Source: Clostridium fungisolvens (GTDB lineage: Bacteria > Bacillota > Clostridia > Clostridiales > Clostridiaceae). Taken from it: DNA of 64,000 bases. Location: assembly GCF_014193895.1 (NCBI RefSeq), contig NZ_BLZR01000001.1, positions 1,736,001 to 1,800,000 of the forward strand. The letters are read 5' to 3'. Under the pieces are notes generated by a model. It was not told the DNA's origin and did no database searches. It saw only the letters and a program-made list of their open reading frames with translations. Positions 44,440-52,965 of the stretch are shown here, one piece after another; the stretch's first letter is position 1; every line of letters starts with the position of its first letter. The position numbers and the translations under genes were made by a program.

Positions 44440-44505
44440 GGGTTTAAGTAAATATTGAAGTGTGTTTTACGTTCCCTCAGACTGATAGTTTGAGGGAATA
44501 GTTAT
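44440..44505. repeat. Flanking repeat 2 of the TetR-ABC-FtsX module
   Basis: Direct-oriented homologue of 39226-39290, with hairpin TTCCCTCA (44472-44479) and TGAGGGAA (44491-44498). It probably also terminates the permease transcript. Confidence 0.6.
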
Positions 44506-44512
44506 TTCTTTT

Positions 44513-44610
44513 AGATGTACCACTTCGTAATGAAACTTATTATTTTTAAATTCTCTCACCAGAACCCGTGAGAGTTTTAAAAATAGACTTCGGATCGAAG
44601 TGGTTCATCT
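44513..44610. repeat. MITE-like palindromic element, copy D
   Basis: Ends AGATGTACCACTTCG and CGAAGTGGTTCATCT, near-perfect pairing over the whole element. It abuts a truncated nuclease remnant. Confidence 0.82.
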
Positions 44611-44611
44611 T

Positions 44612-44824
44612 TATTACCAATTTAATAAATCAATGGACTTAAAGGCCGTTGCTTCACTATTAAAGGAGTTAATGAGTTTGGATACAGCAATAAAAAAATC
44701 TGAACAAAAAATCGGATACTTAAGTAGTGATGAAGAAGCTATGAGAATCTATTATGAGAGAGAAAGATCTCTTCATGAAAGAGCTAATATGATTAGTTCA
44801 GCAGAAGAGAAATTCAATAGTTAA
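44612..44824 (+). pseudogene. C-terminal remnant of an Rpn/PD-(D/E)XK nuclease-family transposase
   Basis: About 70 codons ending SSDEEAMRIYYERERSLHERA then NMISSAEE: the helical tail typical of Rpn-type (recombination-promoting nuclease, PDDEXK_2) proteins. The catalytic N-terminal about 200 residues are missing and the frame runs straight into palindromic element D on its left, so it is a remnant. No ribosome site precedes it. Confidence 0.6.
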
Positions 44825-44881
44825 CGGAAACATATCAATAGTAAAACTTGTTCACTTCGGTAGCTCCAAGGAATATATCCA

Positions 44882-45433
44882 TCACTTATTAGAATATGGT
44901 GTTATCCCATTTGTATATAGACTATCTACTAAGTTAAACAATTCTTCTGCCGATAAATCCTTTCCTTGTCGGATCCAAAGACGAAATAAGGAAAGTGATG
45001 TTGATATGTAAAACTCAATCAAATATGGCGTTAAAGAATTATAATCAAGAAAGTTTAAGTCTAATTTATCAAAGGGAATTTCTCTTTTCAACCGTTCTAA
45101 AAAATGAACACTTCCATAGTCACCCAATAAGGCCTTGAGTGTTGAGATATGCTCGCTATTTTCCAAACAATGAAGTGCATTTTGGATAGGATCCGTAGCT
45201 GCTTCTTTATTCGTCAATGACTCTTTCATAGAATTCAATAAATCAGTTTCAACAAAGTCTAACAATTCGTAAATATCAGCAAAGTATTGATAAAATGTGC
45301 TGCGGTTATATCCAGCCTTGCTTGTGATATCTTTAATCGAGATTTTTTCAATGGGCTTTTGACTATATAATTCACAAAAAATATCTATAAACGCTTGCTT
45401 TGTTTTCTCTGTGATCTCGGGTTGCTTTTTCAT
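44882..45433 (-). CDS. TetR/AcrR family transcriptional regulator
   Basis: A 183-residue repressor; the helix-turn-helix at about residues 27-55 is KISIKDITSKAGYNRSTFYQ followed by YFADIYELL. It is a likely paralogue of the regulator at 39390. It is divergent from a ketopantoate-reductase-like gene with a perfect palindrome ACAACGCGTTGT in the gap. GGAGAA ribosome site on the minus strand. It probably represses itself and the neighbour. Confidence 0.9.
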   Translation of the reverse strand: MKKQPEITEKTKQAFIDIFCELYSQKPIEKISIKDITSKAGYNRSTFYQYFADIYELLDFVETDLLNSMKESLTNKEAATDPIQNALHCLENSEHISTLKALLGDYGSVHFLERLKREIPFDKLDLNFLDYNSLTPYLIEFYISTSLSLFRLWIRQGKDLSAEELFNLVDSLYTNGITPYSNK

Positions 45434-45526
45434 TTTATTCTCCTTTTATGAACAAAAATATCACCCAACAAATAATGAAAAACTGATGGTTGATAAAGCT
45501 ATAATAAAGATTTACAATCCTATTAT

Positions 45527-45538
45527 ACAACGCGTTGT
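45527..45538. promoter_or_regulatory. Candidate TetR operator
   Basis: Perfect palindrome ACAACGCGTTGT between divergent genes, immediately followed by TATAAT (45541-45546 region), so it would overlap the + strand promoter. Confidence 0.6.
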
Positions 45539-45582
45539 CTTATAATCAAGAGAAAATATTATCAATAAATAGGAGTGTTTTT

Positions 45583-46491
45583 ATGTCAGTAAGACAAAAT
45601 AGAATTTTAATTTTTGGTGCAGGTGTTATAGGAAGCATATACGCAATCAAATTCGTTGAAGCAGGTATGGATGTTACTATTTTCGCACGTTCTAATAGAT
45701 TTAAAGCATTGAAAGAAAATGGCCTACAATATAATGAAAAAGGTGTAGTTAAATCTATAAAAATAAATGTCATTGATAAGCTTGAAAATGATGATGTATA
45801 TGATTTTATTTTCGTTACAGTTCGTTATGATAAATCTGAATCAGCGTTGTTAGCACTAAAAGACAATAAAAGCAAAAATATAGTTACGATGACAAACAAT
45901 TCAATTGGATTTTCGACCTGGCAAGATATTGTTGGAGATAGACTTTTACCAGCCTTCCCTGGCTTCGGCGGGCAGATTAAAGATGGAATATTGTATGCTC
46001 GGATTCCACCAAAGTTTCTAATAGCTACTATGTTTGGAGAAATTAGTGGTTTAGTAACAGAACGTATAGAAAACCTCACAAAATTATTTGAGACAGCAAA
46101 ACTTCCCTACACAATTAATAAGGATATGAAAGCGTATCTAATAACACATTCAGTATCTGACATCGCATTGTTAGGTGGTTTATATTTTGGGAATAAGACA
46201 ATTGACGAAGAAACATCTAGAACCAGAAAAACGGCACACAAAATAACAATCACTTTAAAAGCGTATTTAAGGGCAATACAAAAAGCTGGAATATCTATTA
46301 ATCCATCTATATTTAGAATAATTCTTAAATGTCCAAACTTTATTATGGATTTTTTCTTTATGCTATGGTTAAGGACTAAAATGGTAAAGGATATGATGTT
46401 GCCGGATTATGCCAGTAGTGCAAATAGTGAAGTTGTGCAACTCAATAACGATTTATTGAAGTTTTTAAGTCAAAATGGTATTACACCATAA
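45583..46491 (+). CDS. Ketopantoate reductase (ApbA/PanE) family protein
   Basis: A 302-residue NAD(P)-dependent reductase. Nucleotide-binding GAGVIGSIYA at about residues 11-20; TVRYDKSESAL; MTNNSIGF near residue 103; the helical C-terminal domain retains KDMKAYLITHSVSD. ATG 45583 follows AGGAG with 7-8 bp spacing; an earlier in-frame ATG at 45535 lies within the operator region. Presence of a dedicated TetR suggests a role other than pantothenate synthesis; no pan genes are nearby. Confidence 0.85.
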   Translation: MSVRQNRILIFGAGVIGSIYAIKFVEAGMDVTIFARSNRFKALKENGLQYNEKGVVKSIKINVIDKLENDDVYDFIFVTVRYDKSESALLALKDNKSKNIVTMTNNSIGFSTWQDIVGDRLLPAFPGFGGQIKDGILYARIPPKFLIATMFGEISGLVTERIENLTKLFETAKLPYTINKDMKAYLITHSVSDIALLGGLYFGNKTIDEETSRTRKTAHKITITLKAYLRAIQKAGISINPSIFRIILKCPNFIMDFFFMLWLRTKMVKDMMLPDYASSANSEVVQLNNDLLKFLSQNGITP

Positions 46492-46639
46492 AAAAGAAAA
46501 TAGATATAATAATATAGTTTATAATTCCTTTATTTCAATTATCAACCAGAAAGGTATTTCTTTTAGCTATTTACTATGAATTTAAAAATGTTATTTTACA
46601 ATTATACAATAATTCATACTATCCTTGTATTGTGAAGTA

Positions 46640-46682
46640 AAAACACTGCAAAATTCAATTGTGAATAATGCAGTGTTTTAAT
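46640..46682 (+). terminator. Hairpin shared with 54214-54258
   Basis: AAACACTGCA (46641-46650) pairs with TGCAGTGTTT (46669-46678), then TAATTAAT. The same hairpin and flanks recur at 54214, as part of a larger duplicated intergenic region. Confidence 0.7.
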
Positions 46683-46802
46683 TAATCATTGTTTCTTTAT
46701 TTATGTGATGCTAAACAAGAATAATACGGTATCTTTCTAATATTCGATTTTAAGTTAGGACGTAAGATAATAAATTCTATGTGGTCATTATATTAATAAT
46801 AA

Positions 46803-47366
46803 TTACTTAGGATCATCAGTATTCATGGCTCTATATGTTTTAAATAATGTACCAACTTTATCCTTTAGATCATAGTATCCTGGATACATCATAATTGTTG
46901 GTTTAACCTTAAGGGCATTTGGTGTTCCATTTTCCAGACAGTCTTCATCCGCATATACTGCAATAATTTCTCCAATAAACATCGTAAAATCAAATATAGG
47001 AATTGTCTGTATTACTTTACAAAGATAATTTACAGGACATTCTGTTATCATTGGTGCATTTCCTGCATCATCATAAAATGAATCAAATACATTCGATTTA
47101 TCTTCTTTATTGCCAGAGATGCATCCACAAAGATCAGTCTTATAAATAGATTCAGAGGATGGTATATTTACACTGAAGAATCCATTTTCAACTACACCTG
47201 AAGTTGTATAGTGGGAATTTTTCAATGAAATATATAATACAGGCTTTTCACTTACAACGCCATATGCACCTATTGTAGCATAATTTGGTTTTCCATTAAC
47301 CATGGACCCTGCTAAAACCGTAATAAATGGCCCGAAAGGGATATTTGATATTTTCTTCTTTATCAT
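46803..47366 (-). CDS. Flavin reductase family protein (FMN-binding)
   Basis: A 187-residue split-barrel flavoprotein. NIPFGPFITVLAGSMVNGKP, then NYATIGAYGVVS (about residues 6-37), and LKNSHYTTSGVVENGFFSVN match the flavoredoxin/flavin-reductase-like domain. On the minus strand, TTGGAGAA precedes the ATG (MIKKKISN); an upstream in-frame TTG lies within that site. Orphan gene flanked by the two halves of a duplicated intergenic element (see 47609), as if inserted there. Likely reduces FMN or carries electrons in an anaerobic oxidative-stress pathway. Confidence 0.86.
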   Translation of the reverse strand: MIKKKISNIPFGPFITVLAGSMVNGKPNYATIGAYGVVSEKPVLYISLKNSHYTTSGVVENGFFSVNIPSSESIYKTDLCGCISGNKEDKSNVFDSFYDDAGNAPMITECPVNYLCKVIQTIPIFDFTMFIGEIIAVYADEDCLENGTPNALKVKPTIMMYPGYYDLKDKVGTLFKTYRAMNTDDPK

Positions 47367-47608
47367 ATTTTTTCTCCAATTCAATTATTTATTTTTTGTA
47401 ACAATAATAATTATATTGATAAATTTAAAAAAATATAGACTTTTTCTTTTCTACCAGTTATCATATAGATAGGTCACGCCCATAAATAATCTTACAATCA
47501 CAATAACAAATAAGTGTACTTTAGTACATTACACTCACCTTGTAATCTTTATGCTATCATAATAGCATTCACACATATAATGAAAGACAGCGTGTTTTTT
47601 ATTATGGT

Positions 47609-47985
47609 CTTATTCAATTCTCAAGGTATATTAATCTTTTTTTAGTTTCATCAGTTATGTTGTCTTATTTTCACATTCTAACTTAATTATTTACAATTAT
47701 ATAATTATCTTTATAAAAAATTAGGGTATACAGAAATCAAGATTTATATCTATTACTTTAATACTTAAACTCCATTTAATAAAATCTCTATAGTTATCTT
47801 AAATATAACTACTCAAACTCTCATATCTCACACACTGTAGCCTGTATGTTTATATATTTTTAACGTATTAACTTATGTATTAAATAAATGTTGGTATTTT
47901 ATAGCTTGTCTCACTTGATAGCAGTAACAACATTTATTTAATACATAATATAAGGCTTTTTATAGTAATAGCTAGTTCACATCTT
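47609..47985. repeat. Duplicated structured intergenic element, copy 1
   Basis: About 380 bp, colinear with 54421-54805 and well conserved by eye although neither copy is coding. It contains a perfect 21-bp stem, 47873-47893 with 47928-47948 (core TATTAAATAAATGTTG), and a 34-nt loop (TATTTTATAGCTTGT, then GCAGTAA) that is also conserved. The rest of the gap 47385-48170 shows nothing else I can identify. Confidence 0.75.
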
Positions 47986-48170
47986 AAGCATAAAGTAAGT
48001 GAGTTTTTTTGTGGTGTAAGGAGTGAAGGACTTACTGTTGTGGGTAAGTATTTAGTGAATACTGTAAGAATAGTTTAAATCAATGTGTAATAATATTTTT
48101 CTACTAAATTTATTAGAATATTGAGTTGAAGTTTAATCAATATTCAGTACAAACACTATTTTAATACTAA

Positions 48171-48803
48171 CTATTTAATTACAGGAGGAATATAGATATT
48201 TAAAAATACCCAAACAGATAAATTTAATATATCAACTAGAAAATGTGCAAGAATACACCATCTCAAACTTTTTGTTTTATGATAAACATATCCCCAAATT
48301 AATCCCATAGTTAGCAATGGTAATACCATTATATAACTTCTAATAGTTATTGAGAAAACTCCCCACATTAAAGGATGACTTAAACTGAATAAAATAGTAG
48401 TATATATAACTTTCACTGATGGTTTCCATGTAAGGTTGTCTATTAAATAACCTCTCCAAAAAATTTCTTCTGTAAAAGAATTTATAACAGCAAATATAAT
48501 CCACATAACAATTAACGATGGAGTTTCAATATATTTTATCCCCCATATAAATGAAAAACCGCAAAGAAAAACAGGTATAAGTGATACTATACTTATCTTA
48601 AAATTATAAACAGGTTTCTTAAGATAGGATTTAAGCATGTTTTTTGTAGGCTTTACAACTACAATTATTGATACCCAATAAACAATGGCAAGTGGAATGA
48701 ATGCCCATGCATTTATATACTTTGAAGCAATCATTGCAGTTAAAGAGCCTACTAAAATAATTATTAAAGGGATTAGGGCTATTTTTATATTAGTCTTAAT
48801 CAT
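48171..48803 (-). CDS. CPBP (CAAX protease/bacteriocin-processing) intramembrane metalloprotease
   Basis: A 210-residue membrane protease with about six membrane segments. Motif 1 EEIFWRGYL, motif 2 FSLSHPLMW and motif 3 HFLVDILN supply the Glu/His/Asn-Asp catalytic set of the ABI/CPBP family. GAGGT ribosome site on the minus strand. Bacterial members act in bacteriocin self-immunity or protein processing; nothing nearby encodes a bacteriocin that I can see. Its upstream 27 bp recur exactly at 56683. Confidence 0.87.
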   Translation of the reverse strand: MIKTNIKIALIPLIIILVGSLTAMIASKYINAWAFIPLAIVYWVSIIVVVKPTKNMLKSYLKKPVYNFKISIVSLIPVFLCGFSFIWGIKYIETPSLIVMWIIFAVINSFTEEIFWRGYLIDNLTWKPSVKVIYTTILFSLSHPLMWGVFSITIRSYIMVLPLLTMGLIWGYVYHKTKSLRWCILAHFLVDILNLSVWVFLNIYIPPVIK

Positions 48804-48840
48804 AAATTACCTCAACTTAAACAATATTAATGGCTTTTTT
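48799..48840. repeat. Leader segment of CPBP gene shared with 56681-56722
   Basis: CATAAATTACCTCAACTTAA followed by ACAATAT is identical in both places, and the following bases are similar; here it is the start codon (minus strand) and leader of the CPBP gene. Confidence 0.65.
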
Positions 48841-48885
48841 CGATAATAGTTTTAAATTTAATAGTTAGATTAAATTTTTCAAGTC

Positions 48886-49782
48886 TTATGGTATTATCTG
48901 CCTAAAAACATAAGAAGTTAGAAGGCTGCCTCTTGTCTCGACGACTTTAGCAGATACTTGGTTGGCTATCTCCAGACTTTTTATATAGGAATAGCCAAAT
49001 TTTCTAGAAGCCATGAAGGCACCAATGTGAGAATCGCCAGCACCGATTGTATCAACAACATTAGCTTTGATACCCATGGCATGCTGTAGGTGTTCACCAT
49101 CATATAGATAGGATCCGTTTTCACCATCAGTTATGATAATCAAATTATTTGTTAAAGAATAAAGCATCTTAACAGCTTGTTCTAAAGTTGCTGTTTTTGT
49201 AAAGGTTAGAATTTCATCCATATTTAAATGAACAATTGGCGAAAGTTTGAAAATTTCATCAAGCTTTCTTTCATCTATTAACGAGAATCTTGGCCCAGGG
49301 GCAAAGAAAACTTGTAGATGTCTGTTTTTATTAAGAAAGGATATGATTTTATTGCCGGTGGATTCCTCAATTTCTAGTCCACAGATGTAAACCTGGTCAA
49401 AATCATCCATATTAATTCCATCAAGCCACATAGGATCAAAAGTGTATTCGGCACCGTGATATGATAGAAAAGTTCGTTCTCCATGAGGTTCAACATAACA
49501 ATAACAACACCCGTTATCTTGATCTGCAACTCGGACAAATGGTGATAATCCTATTTTTTTCAGCTGTGAAGCCACATAATCTCCATAGATTCCAGTACCG
49601 ATAGGTGAACAAAACACATAAGGGACATCAAAAAGATTTATTATGTTCTGAACATTAAAAGCACAACCACCTATAGACATAGTTTGACCATTTATGTGAC
49701 AGTCTTCAGTGGTAGTTGGGAGTTTTTCTATATTGATGATTATGTCGAGTACAGTAGAGCCAATAATCAGTGTTTTTTTCAT
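48886..49782 (-). CDS. PfkB family carbohydrate kinase
   Basis: A 298-residue ribokinase-fold kinase phosphorylating a sugar or nucleoside. N-terminal IIGSTVLDIII, then SIGGCAFNVQNIINLF (the GG substrate hinge) near residue 37, and the catalytic DTIGAGDSHIGAF near 243-255, with Asp249 as base. GGAGG ribosome site on the minus strand. Isolated from any sugar operon; substrate unknown. Related to the ribokinase/adenosine kinase branch with a second motif NVVDTIGAGDS. Confidence 0.88.
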   Translation of the reverse strand: MKKTLIIGSTVLDIIINIEKLPTTTEDCHINGQTMSIGGCAFNVQNIINLFDVPYVFCSPIGTGIYGDYVASQLKKIGLSPFVRVADQDNGCCYCYVEPHGERTFLSYHGAEYTFDPMWLDGINMDDFDQVYICGLEIEESTGNKIISFLNKNRHLQVFFAPGPRFSLIDERKLDEIFKLSPIVHLNMDEILTFTKTATLEQAVKMLYSLTNNLIIITDGENGSYLYDGEHLQHAMGIKANVVDTIGAGDSHIGAFMASRKFGYSYIKSLEIANQVSAKVVETRGSLLTSYVFRQIIP

Positions 49783-49905
49783 TGTTACCTCCGTGCTTAT
49801 GTGAAATAGTTTGTTGGATAATTATAGTATAGCATTTTTTGATGCAGTTTGTATTAAAACTAAAGTACCTGACGTAATTCAATTGACCTTCACCATATCC
49901 TTGTG

Positions 49906-49922
49906 GTTACAATTACCGTAAC
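49906..49922. promoter_or_regulatory. Possible autoregulatory operator of TetR 49990
   Basis: GTTACAATTACCGTAAC (arms GTTAC/GTAAC) followed by TTGAAAC. The same half-sites with TTGTAAC build the operators at 50933 and 50990. A TTGACC at 49883 may be the -35. Confidence 0.45.
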
Positions 49923-49989
49923 TTGAAACCTACAACTAACAGTGATATAATTGAAAAATCAAATAAAAAAGAACATTTTATGAGAGGTA

Positions 49990-50577
49990 ATGACTTTGGA
50001 TAAGATTTCGTTAGATAAAGAAATAATACTCAATGCAGCAGAAGAAGTTATTCGCCGTTTCGGGCCAGAAAAAGCGAATATTACTGACGTAGCAAAATCA
50101 TTAAAAGTTAGCCATGCTGCACTTTATAGATATTATAATGGAAAAACTGACCTTTGGAATGCTGTTACAGAACGTTGGCTTTCAAACTTGCATGTTTATT
50201 CAAAGGACATTTTAAATGAAGATACTCCTGCTGATATTAAACTTTTTCGTTTACTTGAGGACTTTGCGGAAGCGAAGCGTCGCAGCTCCATCAATGATCC
50301 AGAAATGTTTGCTAATTATCTTAAACTGGCTCAAAGCTCAATGGATGTAATAGAAAAAAGTATACAAGATGGGATAAATAGTATTAAGGATGTTATAGAG
50401 CAAGGAATTGAAGAGGGAATCTTTTTTGTGGAATTTCCTAAGCAAGCAGCGGTAGCTGTATATCATGCAACCAGTGCTTTTATTCATCCAAACTCATTTG
50501 AAGCTGTTGATCGAAAACAAAACATAGAATCTGTTGTAAATCTCCTTATAAGAGGGCTTAAAAACCCTAATAAATAA
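49990..50577 (+). CDS. TetR/AcrR family transcriptional regulator
   Basis: A 195-residue repressor; the helix-turn-helix at about residues 20-58 is ANITDVAKSLKVSHAALYRY followed by YNGKTDLW. TetR_C_11/AcrR-type ligand domain. The start is ATG 49990 or, with better spacing from GAGAGG at 49982, TTG 49996. It is transcribed toward an SDR gene 475 bp away whose promoter contains two large inverted repeats made of the GTTAC half-site also present upstream of this gene, so that SDR is its probable target. Confidence 0.88.
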   Translation: MTLDKISLDKEIILNAAEEVIRRFGPEKANITDVAKSLKVSHAALYRYYNGKTDLWNAVTERWLSNLHVYSKDILNEDTPADIKLFRLLEDFAEAKRRSSINDPEMFANYLKLAQSSMDVIEKSIQDGINSIKDVIEQGIEEGIFFVEFPKQAAVAVYHATSAFIHPNSFEAVDRKQNIESVVNLLIRGLKNPNK

Positions 50578-50692
50578 TTGAGTAGGAGATGGAAGTAAGA
50601 CTAGTCAATATTATGTCAAAACATTTTGTATAATAGATAGCACTAGAAGTTTGATTATAGTTTACAAAACCTAAATATGATAAGCTAAATTT

Positions 50693-50735
50693 TTAGCCCT
50701 TGCTTTCCTAGTAGGATTGTTGAGGGCTTTATTTA
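50693..50735 (+). terminator. Terminator after TetR gene
   Basis: AGCCCT (50695-50700) with AGGGCT (50723-50728) plus inner TCCTAG/TAGGA, then TTATTTATT. Upstream 50578-50692 shows nothing. Confidence 0.75.
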
Positions 50736-50893
50736 TTGTCTAAAAACAATCTATAGATAAACTAGTGCAAATAGAATATATATTTGATACTCCTATTACC
50801 GTTAATAGTTAACAGAAGTGTCACTTAGTTTTCTTAAATAGAACTAGATTATCAATATGAAGGCAAGCCTAAACAAAGCATAATGAAAAAGAG

Positions 50894-50912
50894 TTATTAC
50901 TTTAAGTAATAA
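50894..50912. promoter_or_regulatory. Palindrome upstream of SDR gene
   Basis: TTATTACTTTAAGTAATAA, a 9-bp perfect stem, upstream of the paired operators; role unknown. Confidence 0.35.
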
Positions 50913-50932
50913 GTCATAAAAAAATATTACAG

Positions 50933-50956
50933 GTTACAAAGATTATATATTGTAAC
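50933..50956. promoter_or_regulatory. TetR-type operator 1
   Basis: 24-bp inverted repeat, arms GTTACAA and TTGTAAC, followed by TTGTAAT. It matches operator 2 in length and outer sequence. Confidence 0.7.
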
Positions 50957-50989
50957 TTGTAATACGATGTGATATTATTAAAACAATGA

Positions 50990-51013
50990 GTTACAAATAA
51001 TAATAAATGTAAC
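50990..51013. promoter_or_regulatory. TetR-type operator 2
   Basis: 24-bp inverted repeat, arms GTTACA and TGTAAC, followed by TAGTAAT. Together with operator 1 it flanks a -10-like TGATATTATT, so binding would block the promoter. Confidence 0.7.
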
Positions 51014-51051
51014 TAGTAATGTTAATTCGGAAATTTTAAGGAGGATTTTTT

Positions 51052-51882
51052 ATGCGTGTTTTTGTAACAGGAGCAACAGGGTATATCGGTTCTGAGGTTG
51101 TTAGGGAACTCATCGACGCTGGACATGAAGTCATTGGGTTAACACGCTCAGATAAGGGAGCATTAAAATTAAAGGAAGCTGGAGCTGAAGTGCACCTAGG
51201 TTCACTTGATGACCTAGATAGCCTTCGTAGTGGAGCTGCTATTGCAGATGGTGTTATTCATCTGGCATTTAAGCACGATTTCTCGGATTTTGCCGGTTCA
51301 CTTGCCACAGATTTACAAGCAATTCAGGCTATAGGGGAAGTACTTGAGGGCACTGGAAAGCCATTTTTAACTACAGCCCACGCAAATGGTACTGCATCAG
51401 ATAACGCTACTTTGGAGCTTGCAAAGCGTGGAGTTAGGGCTTCTGTAGTGTCGCTTTCAACATCTGTACATGGTGATGGAGATAAGGGATTTATTCCAAG
51501 ATTAATTAATATAGCACGTGAAAAAGGTTTCTCTGCTTACATCGGCGACGGGTTAAACCGCTGGCCAGCTGTACATCGTCTAGATGCGGCAAGACTTTTC
51601 CGCTTGGCATTGGAATCTGCTCCTGCAGGATCAAGACTGGATGGGGTTGGAGACGAGGGCATACCGTTCCGTGATATCGCAACTGCAATTGGTCGTCATC
51701 TGAACTTACCAGTAGTTAGTATTACACCTGAAGAGGCAACGGCTCACTTAGGTTTTTTAGGTGCTATCGCAGCCCTTGATCTAGCAAGGTCCAGTGTACA
51801 GACTCAAGAGCTCTTAGGTTGGAAACCAGAGAATCCTAGCCTTATGGAGGATCTTGAACATGGACACTACTTCGAAAAATAA
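51052..51882 (+). CDS. NAD-dependent epimerase/dehydratase-type SDR
   Basis: A 276-residue extended SDR. The N-terminal VFVTGATGYIGSEVVRELI is the GxxGxxG cofactor motif (residues 7-13). THANGTAS replaces the usual active-site block, and the YxxxK motif is not evident, so catalysis may be atypical (NmrA/WcaG-like). C-terminal domain DGVGDEGIPFRDIATAIG. AAGGAGG precedes ATG 51052. Codon use is noticeably more GC-rich than neighbours (for example GGCGACGGG and CGCTGG), suggesting acquisition from another lineage. Probably repressed by TetR 49990. Confidence 0.87.
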   Translation: MRVFVTGATGYIGSEVVRELIDAGHEVIGLTRSDKGALKLKEAGAEVHLGSLDDLDSLRSGAAIADGVIHLAFKHDFSDFAGSLATDLQAIQAIGEVLEGTGKPFLTTAHANGTASDNATLELAKRGVRASVVSLSTSVHGDGDKGFIPRLINIAREKGFSAYIGDGLNRWPAVHRLDAARLFRLALESAPAGSRLDGVGDEGIPFRDIATAIGRHLNLPVVSITPEEATAHLGFLGAIAALDLARSSVQTQELLGWKPENPSLMEDLEHGHYFEK

Positions 51883-51954
51883 TTAGGGACAATGTTAACT
51901 ATATAAAATAGTTATACGATGATATTGCTTGTAATAAATAAGGGGGAATAGAAG

Positions 51955-52728
51955 TTGAAAAGTGTTATTTATTATTTTACAGGAACAGGAAACAACTTAC
52001 AGGTAGCTAAAAAAATAGCTGAGGCATTGCCGGACTGTGAGCTAGTATCAATGGGCAAAGGTAGTCATGACAGCAATGAAGTGTATGATTATATCGGCTT
52101 TGTGTATCCCACATATGCCTTAAATTTGCCGCGAAGAGTAACACAATTTATAGGCGAAATGTCCCTTGAAAAAAGTAAAAATGCATATTTTTTTGCTGTG
52201 ACTGGATGTGGGAATATAAGTGGTGTTGCGCTAACTGTTCCTGGGAAGATTTTAGCAAAAAAAGGCGTGACACTTAATTTTGCAGAGGAAATTATTATGG
52301 TTGGAAATTATGTTGCGATGTATAAAATGAACGAGAAAAACCCGGAGAAATATCAAATTGCTGCTAATAATATACCTACATTGGTTCAAAAGATAGTAGC
52401 TAAAACACAGCAACCAGTGGGTAAAGTGAACGAGCCCCTTAACATATCAACCGCTATTGGTCAAAAATTAATATATGCCAGAAAAGACAAAGGTTTTAAT
52501 GTTTCTGATGCTTGTATAGGTTGTGGAACCTGTGAGGCAGTTTGTCCTGTTTCCAACATAGTAATGAAAAACAAAAAAACTAGTTTTCAACACAATTGCG
52601 AACAGTGTATGGCCTGTGTGCAATGGTGCCCTAAGCAGGCTATTAATTATAAGAATAAAACGCAAAGCAGAGGACGTTATACTAATCCTAGTATTAGCTT
52701 GAAAGAATTAATAGAAGGTAATAAGTAG
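51955..52728 (+). CDS. EFR1 family ferredoxin (flavodoxin-like plus 2[4Fe-4S])
   Basis: A 257-residue electron carrier. N-terminal flavodoxin-like domain with SVIYYFTGTGNNLQVAKKIA (FMN phosphate loop TGTGN at residues 7-11), FVYPTYALNLP and TGCGNISG. The C-terminal domain has two cluster motifs, CIGCGTCEAVCP and CEQCMACVQWCP, near residues 184-225, giving two [4Fe-4S] clusters. TTG start with GGGGGA at 51942-51947. It follows the SDR by 72 bp and may share its transcript; it would supply low-potential electrons to an anaerobic reductase. Confidence 0.92.
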   Translation: MKSVIYYFTGTGNNLQVAKKIAEALPDCELVSMGKGSHDSNEVYDYIGFVYPTYALNLPRRVTQFIGEMSLEKSKNAYFFAVTGCGNISGVALTVPGKILAKKGVTLNFAEEIIMVGNYVAMYKMNEKNPEKYQIAANNIPTLVQKIVAKTQQPVGKVNEPLNISTAIGQKLIYARKDKGFNVSDACIGCGTCEAVCPVSNIVMKNKKTSFQHNCEQCMACVQWCPKQAINYKNKTQSRGRYTNPSISLKELIEGNK

Positions 52729-52818
52729 AAAAGTCAAAAGTTTTTCACAGAATTTGGTGCTATGATTGAACATAGCTGAGATCTAAATATATTAAGCACG
52801 TACAACTTATATACGTAT

Positions 52819-52868
52819 AAAAAGCAGGCTATATTATGGAGATAAACTCTAAAATATAGCCTGTTTTT
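52819..52868 (+). terminator. Terminator after EFR1 gene
   Basis: A 15-bp stem: AAAAGCAGGCTATATT (52820-52835) with AATATAGCCTGTTTTT (52853-52868). Confidence 0.85.
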
Positions 52869-52965
52869 GTTTGTCCATTTTCCAAATAATCTATAGGACT
52901 AAATAAAAAACTAATAACCGTTTATTGCGGTTAACCTAGTTAGATAAACATCTGGTTTTTATGTA

